A DNA stretch of 64,000 nucleotides from Arenibacter aquaticus. Its GTDB lineage: Bacteria > Bacteroidota > Bacteroidia > Flavobacteriales > Flavobacteriaceae. The DNA is taken from assembly GCF_003957295.1 (NCBI RefSeq), contig NZ_RQPJ01000003.1:315125-379124 (forward strand), read 5' to 3'. A program made the translations under genes and the position numbers. Below the pieces are notes generated by a model. The model was not told the origin of the DNA. It saw only the letters and a list, made by a program, of their open reading frames with translations, and made no database searches. This document shows, one piece after another, positions 27,541-38,207 of the stretch (position 1 is the stretch's first letter; each line of letters opens with the position of its first letter).

Positions 27541-30540
27541 TTAAAACGTTAAGTTAAGTCCAAGAACAAAAGCTCTACGGGTGGGGGCACTGTTGGTGGA
27601 ATTCATAAAGACAGTCAAGTCATCACTTTTCATATTATCAATATTAAACAGGTTTCTTCCACTAAAATAAACCTGAGCTTCTTTGCTCCATATTTTATTG
27701 GATACGTCAGCTGGAATGGTATAGCTCACAGTTACCTCCCTCAATTGTAGATAGCTTTTATCTTGAAAATAATAATCATTTGCCTTATGACTGGCGCTAC
27801 CATTAAGCGACAAAGCTGGTGCTGTAATCTCTTCACCATTGGCGTATCGATCGGCCGTCCAAGCATTCAAATGTTGCGTAAAGAATGTTCCGTTATTAAA
27901 GGACTCATAAAAGCCAGCACCACTGTTAAAAGTGCTCACCTGAGCCACACCAAAAAATAAGGCAGAAACATCAAATCGGTTCCATTTCATACTCAATTCT
28001 GTGCCATAGCTAATTCTTGGAATACTAGAATATCCCATTGGTGCTATATCCTGAACATTAATAACACCATCGTTATTTAAATCCTGATAGATAAAATCTC
28101 CTGGTCTAGGGGAAGCTCCCTCGTAAGCGAGTCCCGAAGCTGTAATTTCATCGGCACTATTGAAATAGCCGTTACCATTGGAATAGTCAATAAGATAGCC
28201 CCATTTTTGCCCAACACGATACCCCGTAGTTCTATAAGGATAAGCATAATCATCTCCCAAGTTCAATTCTGCTATGTTTTCAACCTTATTATCGTTAAAA
28301 GCAAAGTAACCATTTACTCCAAGAGAAAAATCTTTATTAAAATCCTTCTTATACCCCAACTGTGCCTCATAGCCATAAGAATGAACTTCACCATCATTCA
28401 TTAAAGGCAAAGAACTAGAACTAACACCAAGCATAGCTGGAATGATGTTATTGGACACTAGGATATCTGTGCGTCGGTCGTCAAAGTATTCAAAAGACAG
28501 GGATAACTGATCCCAAAGTCCGATATCAAAACCAATATTGGCAATTCTTGAAGTCTCCCAAGTAATATTTGGATTTCCTAATTGATCCTCTCCAATGTTG
28601 TTTCCACCGGTGGTTAGGTTGTCTTTATAAAGAAAACGATTGTTTCCGGCTATATTATCGTTCCCAACAAGACCATATGAACCACGTAGTTTTAAGAATG
28701 TCACAGCCTTATCATCCTTTAAAAAATCAAAATTTGAAAGAACCAAGGCCGTCGACGCGGAAGGGAAAAATCCGTATCTGTTATCAGCACTAAATTGTTC
28801 TGATCCCTGATAGCCAGATACAAAATCAGTAAACAACAAATTCTTATAAGCATAATTAGCATTAAAGCCATAAGTCATTTTAATAAATGGCTGAACCCCT
28901 TCTGCAGCCTGCGAATTGTAATATTGTTTCTGAATTAAAGCAGTGGCGTTAATATTATGATTACCAAAGGTATTTTTATACTTTAAATGTCCCTGATATT
29001 CCGTTCTATAACTACTAGAGGTAGATTTTGTGAAAGTAACAGGCTCATTTCTGGCATTACCGAATCTCATAAATACCAAATCGTCTTTTATGGTCATATC
29101 ACGTATCCACCTTTCATAATCGGTATTTCCATAAATATAAGATGTAGGAACCGTATAATACTTTATTTCACCACCTGTTGATAGTCCGGGAAGTAATTTA
29201 TTAAGGTCAAAATTCAACCCACTAATAGAAGAAATATGTACACCTGTTGTTTTAACGTATCCTGCCCTGTTAATTTTAGCATAGGTAGAGTTTCCTTCTG
29301 TTTCTGTAACAACCACATTCCCTTCAGGAGTTAGCGGGCCATAAACAGTGGGGCCAAGATTAAAAATAGTTGAATAAATATTATTCGCTTGCGGATTCAT
29401 TGTGCGATTTATCCTTCCAGAGATATTCATGTACCCACTGATGTAGTCATTGATCTTGATATCCAAATTGGATCTAATATCAAAGCGATTGGTTCCATAT
29501 TTTTCAGGAACTGTACCATCGGTTATGTAGGGAGAATTTTGATGCAAATAACCCATTCCTACATAGTACTTAAAAACTTCTGAACCTCCACGACCACTTA
29601 TATTTATGTCTTGAGTTTCCACCAAAGAATTGATAAACATATCGTACCAATTGTTATTAGGGTACAACTCGCGGTTTTCACCTGACTCATAATTGCGAAT
29701 ATCCTCTTCCGTATAAATAGAAGGATCGGTATTACCATCATTTACCCACGCCTCATTATACAATCGGGTATACTGTCCCGAGTTTAAAACAGTAGGCGTT
29801 GTAATTGGTGTTTGCATTGTGTAATTGGTATTCACGGTAATAGTTGATTCACCGTCATAGCCTTTCTTGGTTTTTACGGAAATAATCCCGTTACCCCCTT
29901 GTAAACCATATAACGAGGTTGCTGCAGCATCCTTTAATATTGTCACCGACTCTACATCGTTTAAGTTTATATGGTTATAACTATTGGTTACCATTCCATC
30001 TACCAATATAATAGGTGCTTTTCCGTTAGTTGTGGAAATCCCTCTTATGTAACCAGAAGTATAACCTGGAAAGCGTCCTAAAAGAGCACTCCCTAAAGTT
30101 GATGTCTTGGTTCTGGATAAAACATCCTGTGATATGGTTACGGCGGAAGCACCAACAGAACTCATAGTCCTGTCTCCTGTTAAAAGAGACACGGTATTAT
30201 CGCGCCCCGAAACGTCTGTTTCCAAAATTACCGAAAAACTATCCTGTCCCTCAAAGGTTACAACCTTAGTTCTATAACCGTCCAAAGAAACATAAAGTTC
30301 TTCTTCTTCAGGAAAGGCTTCTTTTATGGTAAAGGCACCATCAACCCCACTAACAGTATTGATAGCATTATTTTTGGTTTTAACAGTAGCTCCGGGTAAT
30401 CCATGCCCAAAAACATCTTTTACCGTGCCTTCTAGATAAGCACCATCTGTTTGAGCGTTTATATGACCCGCGGATAACATAAAAATTATCAGCAAAATCG
30501 AAACTATGTTTGATGACATATTATTTCTTAAATTTATCAT
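27541..30540 (-). CDS. SusC-type TonB-dependent transporter (second pair, divergent plug)
   Basis: 999 aa. Signal peptide to ~residue 29 (SAGHINAQ), carboxypeptidase-regulatory-like domain (~30-110, LEGTVKDVFGHGLPGATV), plug (~125-230 with ILVDGMVTNSYNHINLNDV) and barrel ending in LGLNLTF. The usual VVVGYG linker is absent; in its place is a diverged segment (DNTVSLLTGDRTMSSVGASA). This makes it the most divergent of the three transporters, but the plug and barrel look complete. It starts 37 bp after the first SusD of the operon and 12 bp before its own SusD. Confidence 0.92.
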   Translation of the reverse strand: MINLRNNMSSNIVSILLIIFMLSAGHINAQTDGAYLEGTVKDVFGHGLPGATVKTKNNAINTVSGVDGAFTIKEAFPEEEELYVSLDGYRTKVVTFEGQDSFSVILETDVSGRDNTVSLLTGDRTMSSVGASAVTISQDVLSRTKTSTLGSALLGRFPGYTSGYIRGISTTNGKAPIILVDGMVTNSYNHINLNDVESVTILKDAAATSLYGLQGGNGIISVKTKKGYDGESTITVNTNYTMQTPITTPTVLNSGQYTRLYNEAWVNDGNTDPSIYTEEDIRNYESGENRELYPNNNWYDMFINSLVETQDINISGRGGSEVFKYYVGMGYLHQNSPYITDGTVPEKYGTNRFDIRSNLDIKINDYISGYMNISGRINRTMNPQANNIYSTIFNLGPTVYGPLTPEGNVVVTETEGNSTYAKINRAGYVKTTGVHISSISGLNFDLNKLLPGLSTGGEIKYYTVPTSYIYGNTDYERWIRDMTIKDDLVFMRFGNARNEPVTFTKSTSSSYRTEYQGHLKYKNTFGNHNINATALIQKQYYNSQAAEGVQPFIKMTYGFNANYAYKNLLFTDFVSGYQGSEQFSADNRYGFFPSASTALVLSNFDFLKDDKAVTFLKLRGSYGLVGNDNIAGNNRFLYKDNLTTGGNNIGEDQLGNPNITWETSRIANIGFDIGLWDQLSLSFEYFDDRRTDILVSNNIIPAMLGVSSSSLPLMNDGEVHSYGYEAQLGYKKDFNKDFSLGVNGYFAFNDNKVENIAELNLGDDYAYPYRTTGYRVGQKWGYLIDYSNGNGYFNSADEITASGLAYEGASPRPGDFIYQDLNNDGVINVQDIAPMGYSSIPRISYGTELSMKWNRFDVSALFFGVAQVSTFNSGAGFYESFNNGTFFTQHLNAWTADRYANGEEITAPALSLNGSASHKANDYYFQDKSYLQLREVTVSYTIPADVSNKIWSKEAQVYFSGRNLFNIDNMKSDDLTVFMNSTNSAPTRRAFVLGLNLTF

Positions 30541-30577
30541 TTATATAAAATTTAATTGTAAAAATTGTAATGGTAGA

Positions 30578-32422
30578 TTACCATCCTGGATTTTGAATAT
30601 CAACCCCGGTACTATTTAATATCCTGGAAACTTCTAAAGCATCATGTGGATGAAGCAAATATTTTGAGCTATAACATGCTTTTTCCAATCCTTCTCCAGT
30701 CCAAGTCTGCGTTTCCGGATCATAGCTATCCCCTACTTGAAAACGCATATGGGTTAAAGTACCATCTACACTTTTCTCGATCCACATACCGGTAGCGTAA
30801 CGAATAACATCCATATCATCACCAGGGGCGGTCCATCTTCGCACATCATAATAACGGGTCTCTTCATACGCCATTTCTATTCTGCGTTCATTTCGGTACA
30901 TCAAACGAAGATTATCCTGATCAATGGTTACACCTTCCACTTCATCCAGATTAGGCATACCCACGCGATCTCTAATTGGTTTAATCGCTGCTAACGCCTC
31001 GGTCAAGTGATTGTTTTCAATTGCACATTCTGCATAGTTTAAATATATTTCGGCCAAACGCATATAACGCCATGATACAGCAACGTTTCTACCCCTTCGC
31101 TGTAAGGGATGATAGTGTCTACGCGGATAATAACCCGTCTGTGTACGCTTAGTATTACTTCCCATAATACTGCTATTCCCCGTTCTAAAAGTCTCTATCG
31201 TTATCTGTTTATTTTGCTGATTTAATGCCGTTGAACCGTTGTAATAAACAGTTGCATAAAAACGGGGATCGCGATCTACATAAGGATTTGTTTCATCATA
31301 TCCCGACCCAGAGGCGAAATTTGGGGAAAGATGTTTGGCATCATTATAGGGTTTAGCAAGGTCTAGGATATATTTCCCGTTTGTCATAGGGTAAGCATCC
31401 ACCAACTCTTGAGTTGGAGCCATTCCAGCCGATACTGCATTATTAATAGGCAATCCTTGATAATTCCAATTGGTACCTACATTGTTTGTAGCCAAAATAG
31501 TTTCCTTATCTACTGGGGAAGAGGAATAATCCCTTGTGGAAGTACTGTATTCTTGATAAGCATTGTCTCCAAAAACAGAGGTATTACGAACGGTTGTATA
31601 CAATTCAAAATCATGTGCCAAAAGCTCGTCCAAGGATTCTTTACAGATTGCTTCAGCTTCCTCCCAATAATTTTGTCCATCAGCAAACAAAGGGCTGGCC
31701 ATAAACAGTGCCACTCTTGATTTTAGTGCAGCGGCTATACTTTTATTCATTCGCCTAAAGTCTGTACTTAATTCTGGCCTCCAAGGCAATTCATCAGATT
31801 TCATAGCTTCACGACATTCACTAATGATAAAATCAGCAACCTCCTTATAGGTAGACAATTCAAGGGTTGTCTCATCAAAGCCCACTTCGGTGGGTTCGGT
31901 AAGAAGATAGACACTACCATAACGATTAATAAGCTCGGTATAATAAAAGGCCCGCAAAACTCTAGCTTCAGCGGTCCACTGTGCCCTTTCTGTTTCCGAA
32001 GGAACGGCAGCAGTGTCTATACGACTAAGGAACACATTGATACGGCGTATTCTTAGGTAAAAATATTTCCAGGCCGAGACATTATTCCCAAACATTCCCT
32101 TCATATAGCCAAGTTTGTTATTATTGCCGACAGTGGTCACAGCTCCCAGATAAAGACTGGCACTGTTAGCTCCATTTCTACCAATACTCCAAGCGTCATC
32201 CGATATAGCTGTAGGCAAATTCTCTAGGCCTACATAGCGATATGAGAAACCTGGAAATGACTGGTAGCACGAACTTAAATAACCACCTGTAGTTGATTCG
32301 TCACTAAAAATCTCATCTAGGGTCTGTGTTCCATCAGGAGAGATATCTAAAACATCACTACAGGAGGCAAACAGAAATAAAGAAAAGACGGTTATCAATA
32401 TTTTTGTTTTCATATTTTTCAT
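30578..32422 (-). CDS. SusD/RagB-family lipoprotein (first pair of tandem operon)
   Basis: 614 aa from ATG 32422 (MKNMKTKIL). An in-frame start at 32446 would add eight residues ahead of the signal; ATG 32422 or 32413 places the lipoprotein signal SLFLFASC correctly. SusD signatures: DISPDGTQTLDEIFSD at the N terminus, YRNERRIEMAYEETRYYDVRRW near residue 530, and an ending SKYLLHPHDALEVSRILN with VDIQNPGW. It is coupled to the SusC gene just upstream and binds glycan at the cell surface. Confidence 0.93.
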   Translation of the reverse strand: MKNMKTKILITVFSLFLFASCSDVLDISPDGTQTLDEIFSDESTTGGYLSSCYQSFPGFSYRYVGLENLPTAISDDAWSIGRNGANSASLYLGAVTTVGNNNKLGYMKGMFGNNVSAWKYFYLRIRRINVFLSRIDTAAVPSETERAQWTAEARVLRAFYYTELINRYGSVYLLTEPTEVGFDETTLELSTYKEVADFIISECREAMKSDELPWRPELSTDFRRMNKSIAAALKSRVALFMASPLFADGQNYWEEAEAICKESLDELLAHDFELYTTVRNTSVFGDNAYQEYSTSTRDYSSSPVDKETILATNNVGTNWNYQGLPINNAVSAGMAPTQELVDAYPMTNGKYILDLAKPYNDAKHLSPNFASGSGYDETNPYVDRDPRFYATVYYNGSTALNQQNKQITIETFRTGNSSIMGSNTKRTQTGYYPRRHYHPLQRRGRNVAVSWRYMRLAEIYLNYAECAIENNHLTEALAAIKPIRDRVGMPNLDEVEGVTIDQDNLRLMYRNERRIEMAYEETRYYDVRRWTAPGDDMDVIRYATGMWIEKSVDGTLTHMRFQVGDSYDPETQTWTGEGLEKACYSSKYLLHPHDALEVSRILNSTGVDIQNPGW

Positions 32423-32447
32423 TTTTTTATTTAATAATTGCACCAAT

Positions 32448-35400
32448 CTAAATCTTAACGTTTACACCAAAATTGAATATCTGAGTAATAGGAATTAAAG
32501 GGGAACGTCCAATCTCTGGATCTAAGTGAGAAAACCTATTTTTTGTCCAGGTAGCAAGATTACTCCCATTGGTATATATCCTAATTTTTTGTAATCCTAA
32601 ATTTTCACACAAACTCTTTGGAAAAGTAAAACCAATCTCTACGTTTTTCAATCTTAAATAAGATACATCGGTAGTAAAAAATGAGTTGATAGTGTGGTTG
32701 TTATTCCTTTTAAAGGAGGCCAATGCCGGATAAGAAATAGTTTCCCCATTTTCCCATCTTTCCTGAGTCCAGTGATTTTGCTGATACTCAAAATAATAAC
32801 CAGGGTCCCCGTATTCCCACACTCCAGAAGCCGTAAAGTTTTTGGTAACCTGAGCAGCTCCCTGGAACATTAGGGACAAATCAAAACCTTTATAAGCAAT
32901 GTTTAATATTGAGCTGTAACTGACTTGAGGAACAGTAGGGTATCCTATTACGTCGTTATCCTCAGGTCCTATATTACCATCACCATTTAGGTCCAAATAT
33001 TTTAAATCGCCCAGTCGCGGCTTGGCTCCTGAATAAGTGGTTTCATCAATCTCCTCCAATGAAATATAATACCCATTACCAGGGGAATCCCAATCAACAA
33101 TTTTACCGGTATATTGACCTATAGAAAGGCCTTGCTTTCTATATTGTAAATAATAATCATCCCCCTGACTGGCTTCATCGGCAAATACGTTTTTATTTTT
33201 CGCATAAGAAAAGGTATTACGAATACCCATAGAAAAATCTTTAGTGAATTGCTTACTGTAGCCCAGCTCAACTTCAAATCCTTTGTTTTCTACAATTCCA
33301 AGGTTAGCTTTAGGATAAATGGTGCTAAGTCCTGTAACTTCAGGAACGGTCTGGCGCGTTATTAAGATATTCTCTCTTCTTTCTTTAAAAGCATCCACGG
33401 CAAGCGTAAGTGAGTTTTTAAAGAAACCTAGATTAATACCATAATTCTGCTTATAAGCTACCTCCCAGGTAATATTAGGATTACCAAGTAAACTCTCTGT
33501 TACAAACAAATCACTAATTGTTGCAATTCTCCCACTGGTCCCAACATTCATTTTATCCAGATAAAGGAAGCGTGAGCCACCAATATTATCACTACCTACT
33601 TTACCATAAGATGCCCTCAACTTAAAATTGGACAAGAAGTCGACCGACTTCATAAAAGGTTCGTTAGAAACCACCCATCCTAAAGATCCTGCAGGAAACA
33701 CTCCAAACCGATTACCAGGAGCAAACTGCTCCGAACCGTTATAACCAACATTAAATTCCGCCAAGTATCTGTTTTTATAGCCATAAGTAGCACGACCGGC
33801 AACGCCCATATAATTATAAGGGAGCAAGTTTTCACTACTTCCACCAGCAGCTTCACTATTATCGCGTTGGGCCAATATCATTCCCGAAACTTTGTGAGTA
33901 CTATTAAAGGTTCGGTTGTAGTTTATAATCCATTGTAAATTTGTTTTATACCTAAAACTAGAACCTTTAGACAGGGTTATGGGATAAAACTGGGGCTCTT
34001 GTTCTGGCGTAAATTCTATAAGGTCATATGTTTCACCTTCCAAAGTCTGTTCTTCATTAATATCAAACTGATAACTGTTGTAGCTCTTTTTACCATTAAG
34101 AGTAGAGCTGGAATAGGTATCAAAGGACACCATCATTTTAGATGAAAGCCCCTTGGTTATCATCCCTAGGTCAAAGTCAATATTAGCAGTTGTATTCAGG
34201 TTATTGGATTCTGAACTATTGTAACCGCGGTAATTCAACAAGGCGTAAGGATTCTTATAGCTCACACCGTCCGGGTTAATAGGATTACCTTCTGGAATTC
34301 CATACTCTTCCCATCCTGCAGGAGATAGCGGACCAGGTGTAACAGGTGTCATTGAATTAATCCCTACATATATTTGTGAAGCCTGTGCGGTAGTCCCATT
34401 TACCTTACTTAAATATCCGGCTAAATTAACACCTGCAGAAATCCAGTTATTTACTTTCATTTCTACATTAGTTCTGAAATTGTAACGGGTTAATTTAAAC
34501 TGTGGATCATATCCTAGTTCGTCTTTCGGCAAGGCGTTATAGAAACTCTTTTGATCAAGAAGACCGGCGTTAAAGAAATATTTGAAACGCTTATTTCCTC
34601 CAGACATATTCACATTGTATCTATTTATAGGTGCAAAGTCGTTTGTCATTATTTCATACCAATCAGTATTGGGGTAAAAAGGGCTCGTTCCAGCTTTCAT
34701 CAACGCAATCTGACGGTCGGAATATTTTGGAGCATACCCATCGTTAATTAGAGCCTGATTTCTCATTGCGGCATAGTCCCACGAATCCAACATTTCCGTT
34801 TTATAGGTCAAGTATTGCATTCCGGTTTCATAAGAAAAATCGATCGAGGGTTCTTCGGTATTACCTACTCGTGTGGTCACCAAAATAACTCCGTTAGCCC
34901 CTCGAACCCCAAATACAGCGGTAGCTGAGGCATCTTTCAAAACCGTGACATTTTCAATTTCATTGGGATCCAGTTGTGTAATATTATCACGAGGAACCCC
35001 ATCTATAAGTATTAAAGGCGAAGATCCATTGGTTGTACTAAGCCCTCTCAAATAAATTCCGTAACCCTCAGCTCCAGGACGACCACTACTTTGAACGGTA
35101 ACAAGGCCTGGAAGACGTCCGGTAAGAGCACCCACAACGTTTGGGGAAGGACTCTGTTTTATGCCCTCTGTTTTAATATCGGCCACAGAACCTGTAACAC
35201 TTAATTTATCCTGCTTACCGTAGCCAACTACTACAATTTCTTCAAGCTCTTCAATACTATTTTTCATTGTGACATCGACAACGGATTTTCCAGAAACAGG
35301 AATTTCCTGACTCTCCATGCCCAGATAACTGAATACAAGAACGGCATCTTCAGGCACATTTTTCAAGGTGTATTTTCCATCAAAATCCGTAACAACACCT

Positions 35401-35678
35401 TTGTCTGTTCCTTTAATTGAAACCGTGACGCCAAGAATAGCTATTCCATCAGATCCAGTAACGGTTCCCAAAACAACTCCTTGCTGTTGCATCATACTAG
35501 TAGAACTTCCAAAAACACCGTCAACAGTCTTAACATAGTCATTGGACGACAAAGCCGATGCCATAGCATCTACACTACTAAAAAGTAAAAACACCAATAC
35601 GGCCCGAGCCATATTTTTTTTCCTTTCAGCAAGCAAATGCAGTATTAATAACTGTTTGTACCGTAGCTTTTTTTGCAT
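32448..35678 (-). CDS. SusC-type TonB-dependent transporter (first pair of tandem operon)
   Basis: 1076 aa. A long N-terminal leader with a hydrophobic segment at ~23-42 (ARAVLVFLLFSSVDAMA) precedes a carboxypeptidase-regulatory-like domain (~68-145, VLGTVTGSDGIAILGVTV), the linker VVVGYGKQDKLSVTGSV, the plug (~165-285, LILIDGVPRDNITQLDPNEI) and a full barrel ending in FGVNVKI. The true start could be an internal Met, but the leader is common in flavobacterial SusC. It is the first gene of a four-gene operon (SusC-SusD-SusC-SusD). The promoter must lie in 35679-36000, shared with the divergent ThuA-domain gene. Confidence 0.94.
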   Translation of the reverse strand: MQKKLRYKQLLILHLLAERKKNMARAVLVFLLFSSVDAMASALSSNDYVKTVDGVFGSSTSMMQQQGVVLGTVTGSDGIAILGVTVSIKGTDKGVVTDFDGKYTLKNVPEDAVLVFSYLGMESQEIPVSGKSVVDVTMKNSIEELEEIVVVGYGKQDKLSVTGSVADIKTEGIKQSPSPNVVGALTGRLPGLVTVQSSGRPGAEGYGIYLRGLSTTNGSSPLILIDGVPRDNITQLDPNEIENVTVLKDASATAVFGVRGANGVILVTTRVGNTEEPSIDFSYETGMQYLTYKTEMLDSWDYAAMRNQALINDGYAPKYSDRQIALMKAGTSPFYPNTDWYEIMTNDFAPINRYNVNMSGGNKRFKYFFNAGLLDQKSFYNALPKDELGYDPQFKLTRYNFRTNVEMKVNNWISAGVNLAGYLSKVNGTTAQASQIYVGINSMTPVTPGPLSPAGWEEYGIPEGNPINPDGVSYKNPYALLNYRGYNSSESNNLNTTANIDFDLGMITKGLSSKMMVSFDTYSSSTLNGKKSYNSYQFDINEEQTLEGETYDLIEFTPEQEPQFYPITLSKGSSFRYKTNLQWIINYNRTFNSTHKVSGMILAQRDNSEAAGGSSENLLPYNYMGVAGRATYGYKNRYLAEFNVGYNGSEQFAPGNRFGVFPAGSLGWVVSNEPFMKSVDFLSNFKLRASYGKVGSDNIGGSRFLYLDKMNVGTSGRIATISDLFVTESLLGNPNITWEVAYKQNYGINLGFFKNSLTLAVDAFKERRENILITRQTVPEVTGLSTIYPKANLGIVENKGFEVELGYSKQFTKDFSMGIRNTFSYAKNKNVFADEASQGDDYYLQYRKQGLSIGQYTGKIVDWDSPGNGYYISLEEIDETTYSGAKPRLGDLKYLDLNGDGNIGPEDNDVIGYPTVPQVSYSSILNIAYKGFDLSLMFQGAAQVTKNFTASGVWEYGDPGYYFEYQQNHWTQERWENGETISYPALASFKRNNNHTINSFFTTDVSYLRLKNVEIGFTFPKSLCENLGLQKIRIYTNGSNLATWTKNRFSHLDPEIGRSPLIPITQIFNFGVNVKI

Positions 35679-36253
35679 AATTTAATATTTGTTTAGAAGG
35701 TTATTATTGAGGTTTTTAAAAAAACATTCAAAAGATCTATTCCTGTAAAAACCTACTCACCCAGCAATATTATGTTAAAATCAATGGCATTTACAACAAT
35801 AAATTAACACAAGGCTGTACTATTTTAACAAATTCATAATCCAGATATACTATATTAGCCCATCACTGTATTATATCTACAAATATTAATTAATCTTTAT
35901 AATATTTAGTTAAAAAGTTTACTGAGATATTGGATAATTCTATGTAATTCTTATTACTCTTTGCGCTTATCACCAAAGCTTAGATTTTGGCCCGTAAAAT
36001 GTTTTGAATATTATACCCCAAGAGGTCTCCCTGAACTAATCTTTTACTCTTGTGGATGTTTTACAAAAAAGGGTTCGGCATTTATTTTGAAAAAAGGCTA
36101 ATTGGAAAGGGTTTGATCAAGAAAACACACAAGAGCCAACTACTTTTAAGAATTCATTTTTTTATAGTGCAGGTATTAGCGGTAATGTATATTTTTAAGC
36201 GGATAATTCACCATACTTCCATTAGTTCAAAGGAGGATAACAAAGAAACGTTT
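35679..36253. other. Divergent promoter region
   Basis: About 570 bp between the start of the minus-strand SusC operon and the preferred start of the plus-strand ThuA-domain gene. AT-rich with no supported gene. An open frame runs from 36050 into the ThuA gene, but its 68 extra codons have no signal peptide at their start and are better read as leader DNA. AAAGGAGG lies 17 bp before ATG 36254. Confidence 0.55.
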
Positions 36254-38161
36254 ATGAAAAATATTTTCCATAAGAGATTGGCCATTATAGCTTCAATTTT
36301 ATGCTGTAATGTACTAATGGTTAAAGCTCAAATAAAAAATGCCTCTTTTGAAAAAGACCGAGTAACCGGCGAGAGACAGGTTGTAAATAAGCTAAAAGGC
36401 TGGACCATCAGCAGCGGCAATGTGGAATTGATTACAAGCAAAGTGTTTTCGGCAGCTGAAGGAAACCAAGTCCTGGATTTAAATGGCAACCAAGCCGGGA
36501 GTATAAAACAGACCATAAAAGGGCTTGAAAAATCTGCAGATTATACTTTAAAATTTGAATATGCCGACCAGAAAGGCAGGCAGCGAGATGACCAAACCCT
36601 CTTAGCTACTGCTAAGGTCATCATTAACGGAACAACAGTGGCAACAGTCCGAAACCTATCGCCGGCACCCAATTACATTGGGGGCATTGGTTTTGGTTTT
36701 AAAGCCACATCCAAAGGAACCGCCACTATAGAATTTGTATCCACCACCAAAGGGGACATGGGATTGGTACTGGACAACCTAAAAATAGAAATGGGATCCC
36801 CTATTACACCTCCGGTAAATGATCATTTAGTAAATGGTGGTTTTGAAATGAAAGTGGATAGCGATAGTGGAAACCCCCATATATATGGAGAGCAGCTACC
36901 CGGATGGTTGATCATGCAAGAAAATATAGACCTTATCGCCATTGACCGCTTTGGCTCACCAAGCGGAAAATGGGTTATTGATTTGGGAGGTCATGGACCA
37001 GGGGGCATTGCGCAAACCGTAACTGGCCTAACAGCAGGAGCCAAATATCGGTTATCAGCTCTATATTCACGCCATCAATCCTGGGACCAACAAGATCCAC
37101 TAACCGGTGAAATCTTTATTGATGATGAAATGGTTCTAAGTCTAAACAGGGACAAATTAACAAAAGCACCCCGTTGGGAAAAGATATCGCACGATTTTAT
37201 AGCTCCACCCGACGGTGAAATAACCCTCTCATTCTATTCAACAGCACTAAAAGTAGGAGGTGGAATTTTATACGACGACATTAAGATTGAAAAGGTAAGT
37301 GAAATAGCAGAACCAAAAAAAATTCCGGTACTCATTATTGATGGTTTTAGCAATCATAATTGGAAATTGAACACCCAATATTTACAAAAAATACTTGAAG
37401 CTACAGGGAAGTTTAAGGTATCGGTAAGTACCTGCCCCAATCAAAACACGAATAAATTCGATTGGGAAAGCTGGAATCCTGACTTTAATTCCTACCCCGT
37501 TGTGATTCAGACTTGCAATAATATTTTTAAAGAAGATAGTTTGCAATGGCCCAAACATGTAAAGCAAGCTTTTGAAGAATATGTATCAGAAGGCGGTGGG
37601 GTATATATGTATCACGGTGCAACCAATGCTTTTAAAGGATGGCCTGCCTACAATAAAATGCTAGCTTTAGGATGGCGAAATAAGGATTTTGGGGTAGCTG
37701 TAACTATTAATGAAAAAGAAGAACTGGAGATTATTCCCAAAGGAGAAGGTGAAAACACTGGGCATGGTGCACGAACAGATGCCTTGGTAACCCGAATAGT
37801 GGGCCACCCTTTGCATATTGGTATGCCAAAATCCTGGATAGCTGCCGATGTGGAGATTTACCGATACGGAAGGGGCACTACCGACAATCTGGAAGTATTA
37901 TCATATGCCAAAGACCCAAAAACCCAGTTAAACTTCCCCATGGAGTGGACGGTTAATTTTGGAAAAGGCAAGGTCTATTGTTCTACCTATGGCCATTTAT
38001 GGAAAAATCAAATATGGCCACCCAATATGCGTTGTGCCGCTTTTCAACAATCTATTGTACGGGCGTTACAGTGGTTAAGTGGAAATGCAGTAGAGAATTA
38101 TGTGGAACCTGATTTTCCAACATCTGAAAGCACTGTTTTGAGAGCAGCAATATTAGATTAA
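36254..38161 (+). CDS. Secreted ThuA-like domain protein with two N-terminal binding-type domains
   Basis: 635 aa from ATG 36254, chosen because it starts a signal peptide (ASILCCNVLMVKAQ). Two DUF642/galactose-binding-like domains follow: ~30-180 (IKNASFEKD, GWTISSGNVELI, VLDLNGNQAGSI) and ~190-350 (VNGGFEMKVD, GWLIMQENIDLI, VIDLGGHGPGGIAQ). From ~355 a ThuA-type class I amidotransferase-like domain begins (IPVLIIDGFSNHNW), with FEEYVSEGGGVYMYHGA, RIVGHPLHIGMP and PMEWTVNFGKGKVYCSTYGH. ThuA-fold proteins occur often in sugar-degradation loci but their reaction is poorly known. It is transcribed divergently from the double SusC/SusD operon and may be co-regulated with it. Confidence 0.75.
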   Translation: MKNIFHKRLAIIASILCCNVLMVKAQIKNASFEKDRVTGERQVVNKLKGWTISSGNVELITSKVFSAAEGNQVLDLNGNQAGSIKQTIKGLEKSADYTLKFEYADQKGRQRDDQTLLATAKVIINGTTVATVRNLSPAPNYIGGIGFGFKATSKGTATIEFVSTTKGDMGLVLDNLKIEMGSPITPPVNDHLVNGGFEMKVDSDSGNPHIYGEQLPGWLIMQENIDLIAIDRFGSPSGKWVIDLGGHGPGGIAQTVTGLTAGAKYRLSALYSRHQSWDQQDPLTGEIFIDDEMVLSLNRDKLTKAPRWEKISHDFIAPPDGEITLSFYSTALKVGGGILYDDIKIEKVSEIAEPKKIPVLIIDGFSNHNWKLNTQYLQKILEATGKFKVSVSTCPNQNTNKFDWESWNPDFNSYPVVIQTCNNIFKEDSLQWPKHVKQAFEEYVSEGGGVYMYHGATNAFKGWPAYNKMLALGWRNKDFGVAVTINEKEELEIIPKGEGENTGHGARTDALVTRIVGHPLHIGMPKSWIAADVEIYRYGRGTTDNLEVLSYAKDPKTQLNFPMEWTVNFGKGKVYCSTYGHLWKNQIWPPNMRCAAFQQSIVRALQWLSGNAVENYVEPDFPTSESTVLRAAILD

Positions 38162-38207
38162 AAATTTTTAATTGGACTATCCCGTAAAATAAATGTGCAA
38201 ATAATAG

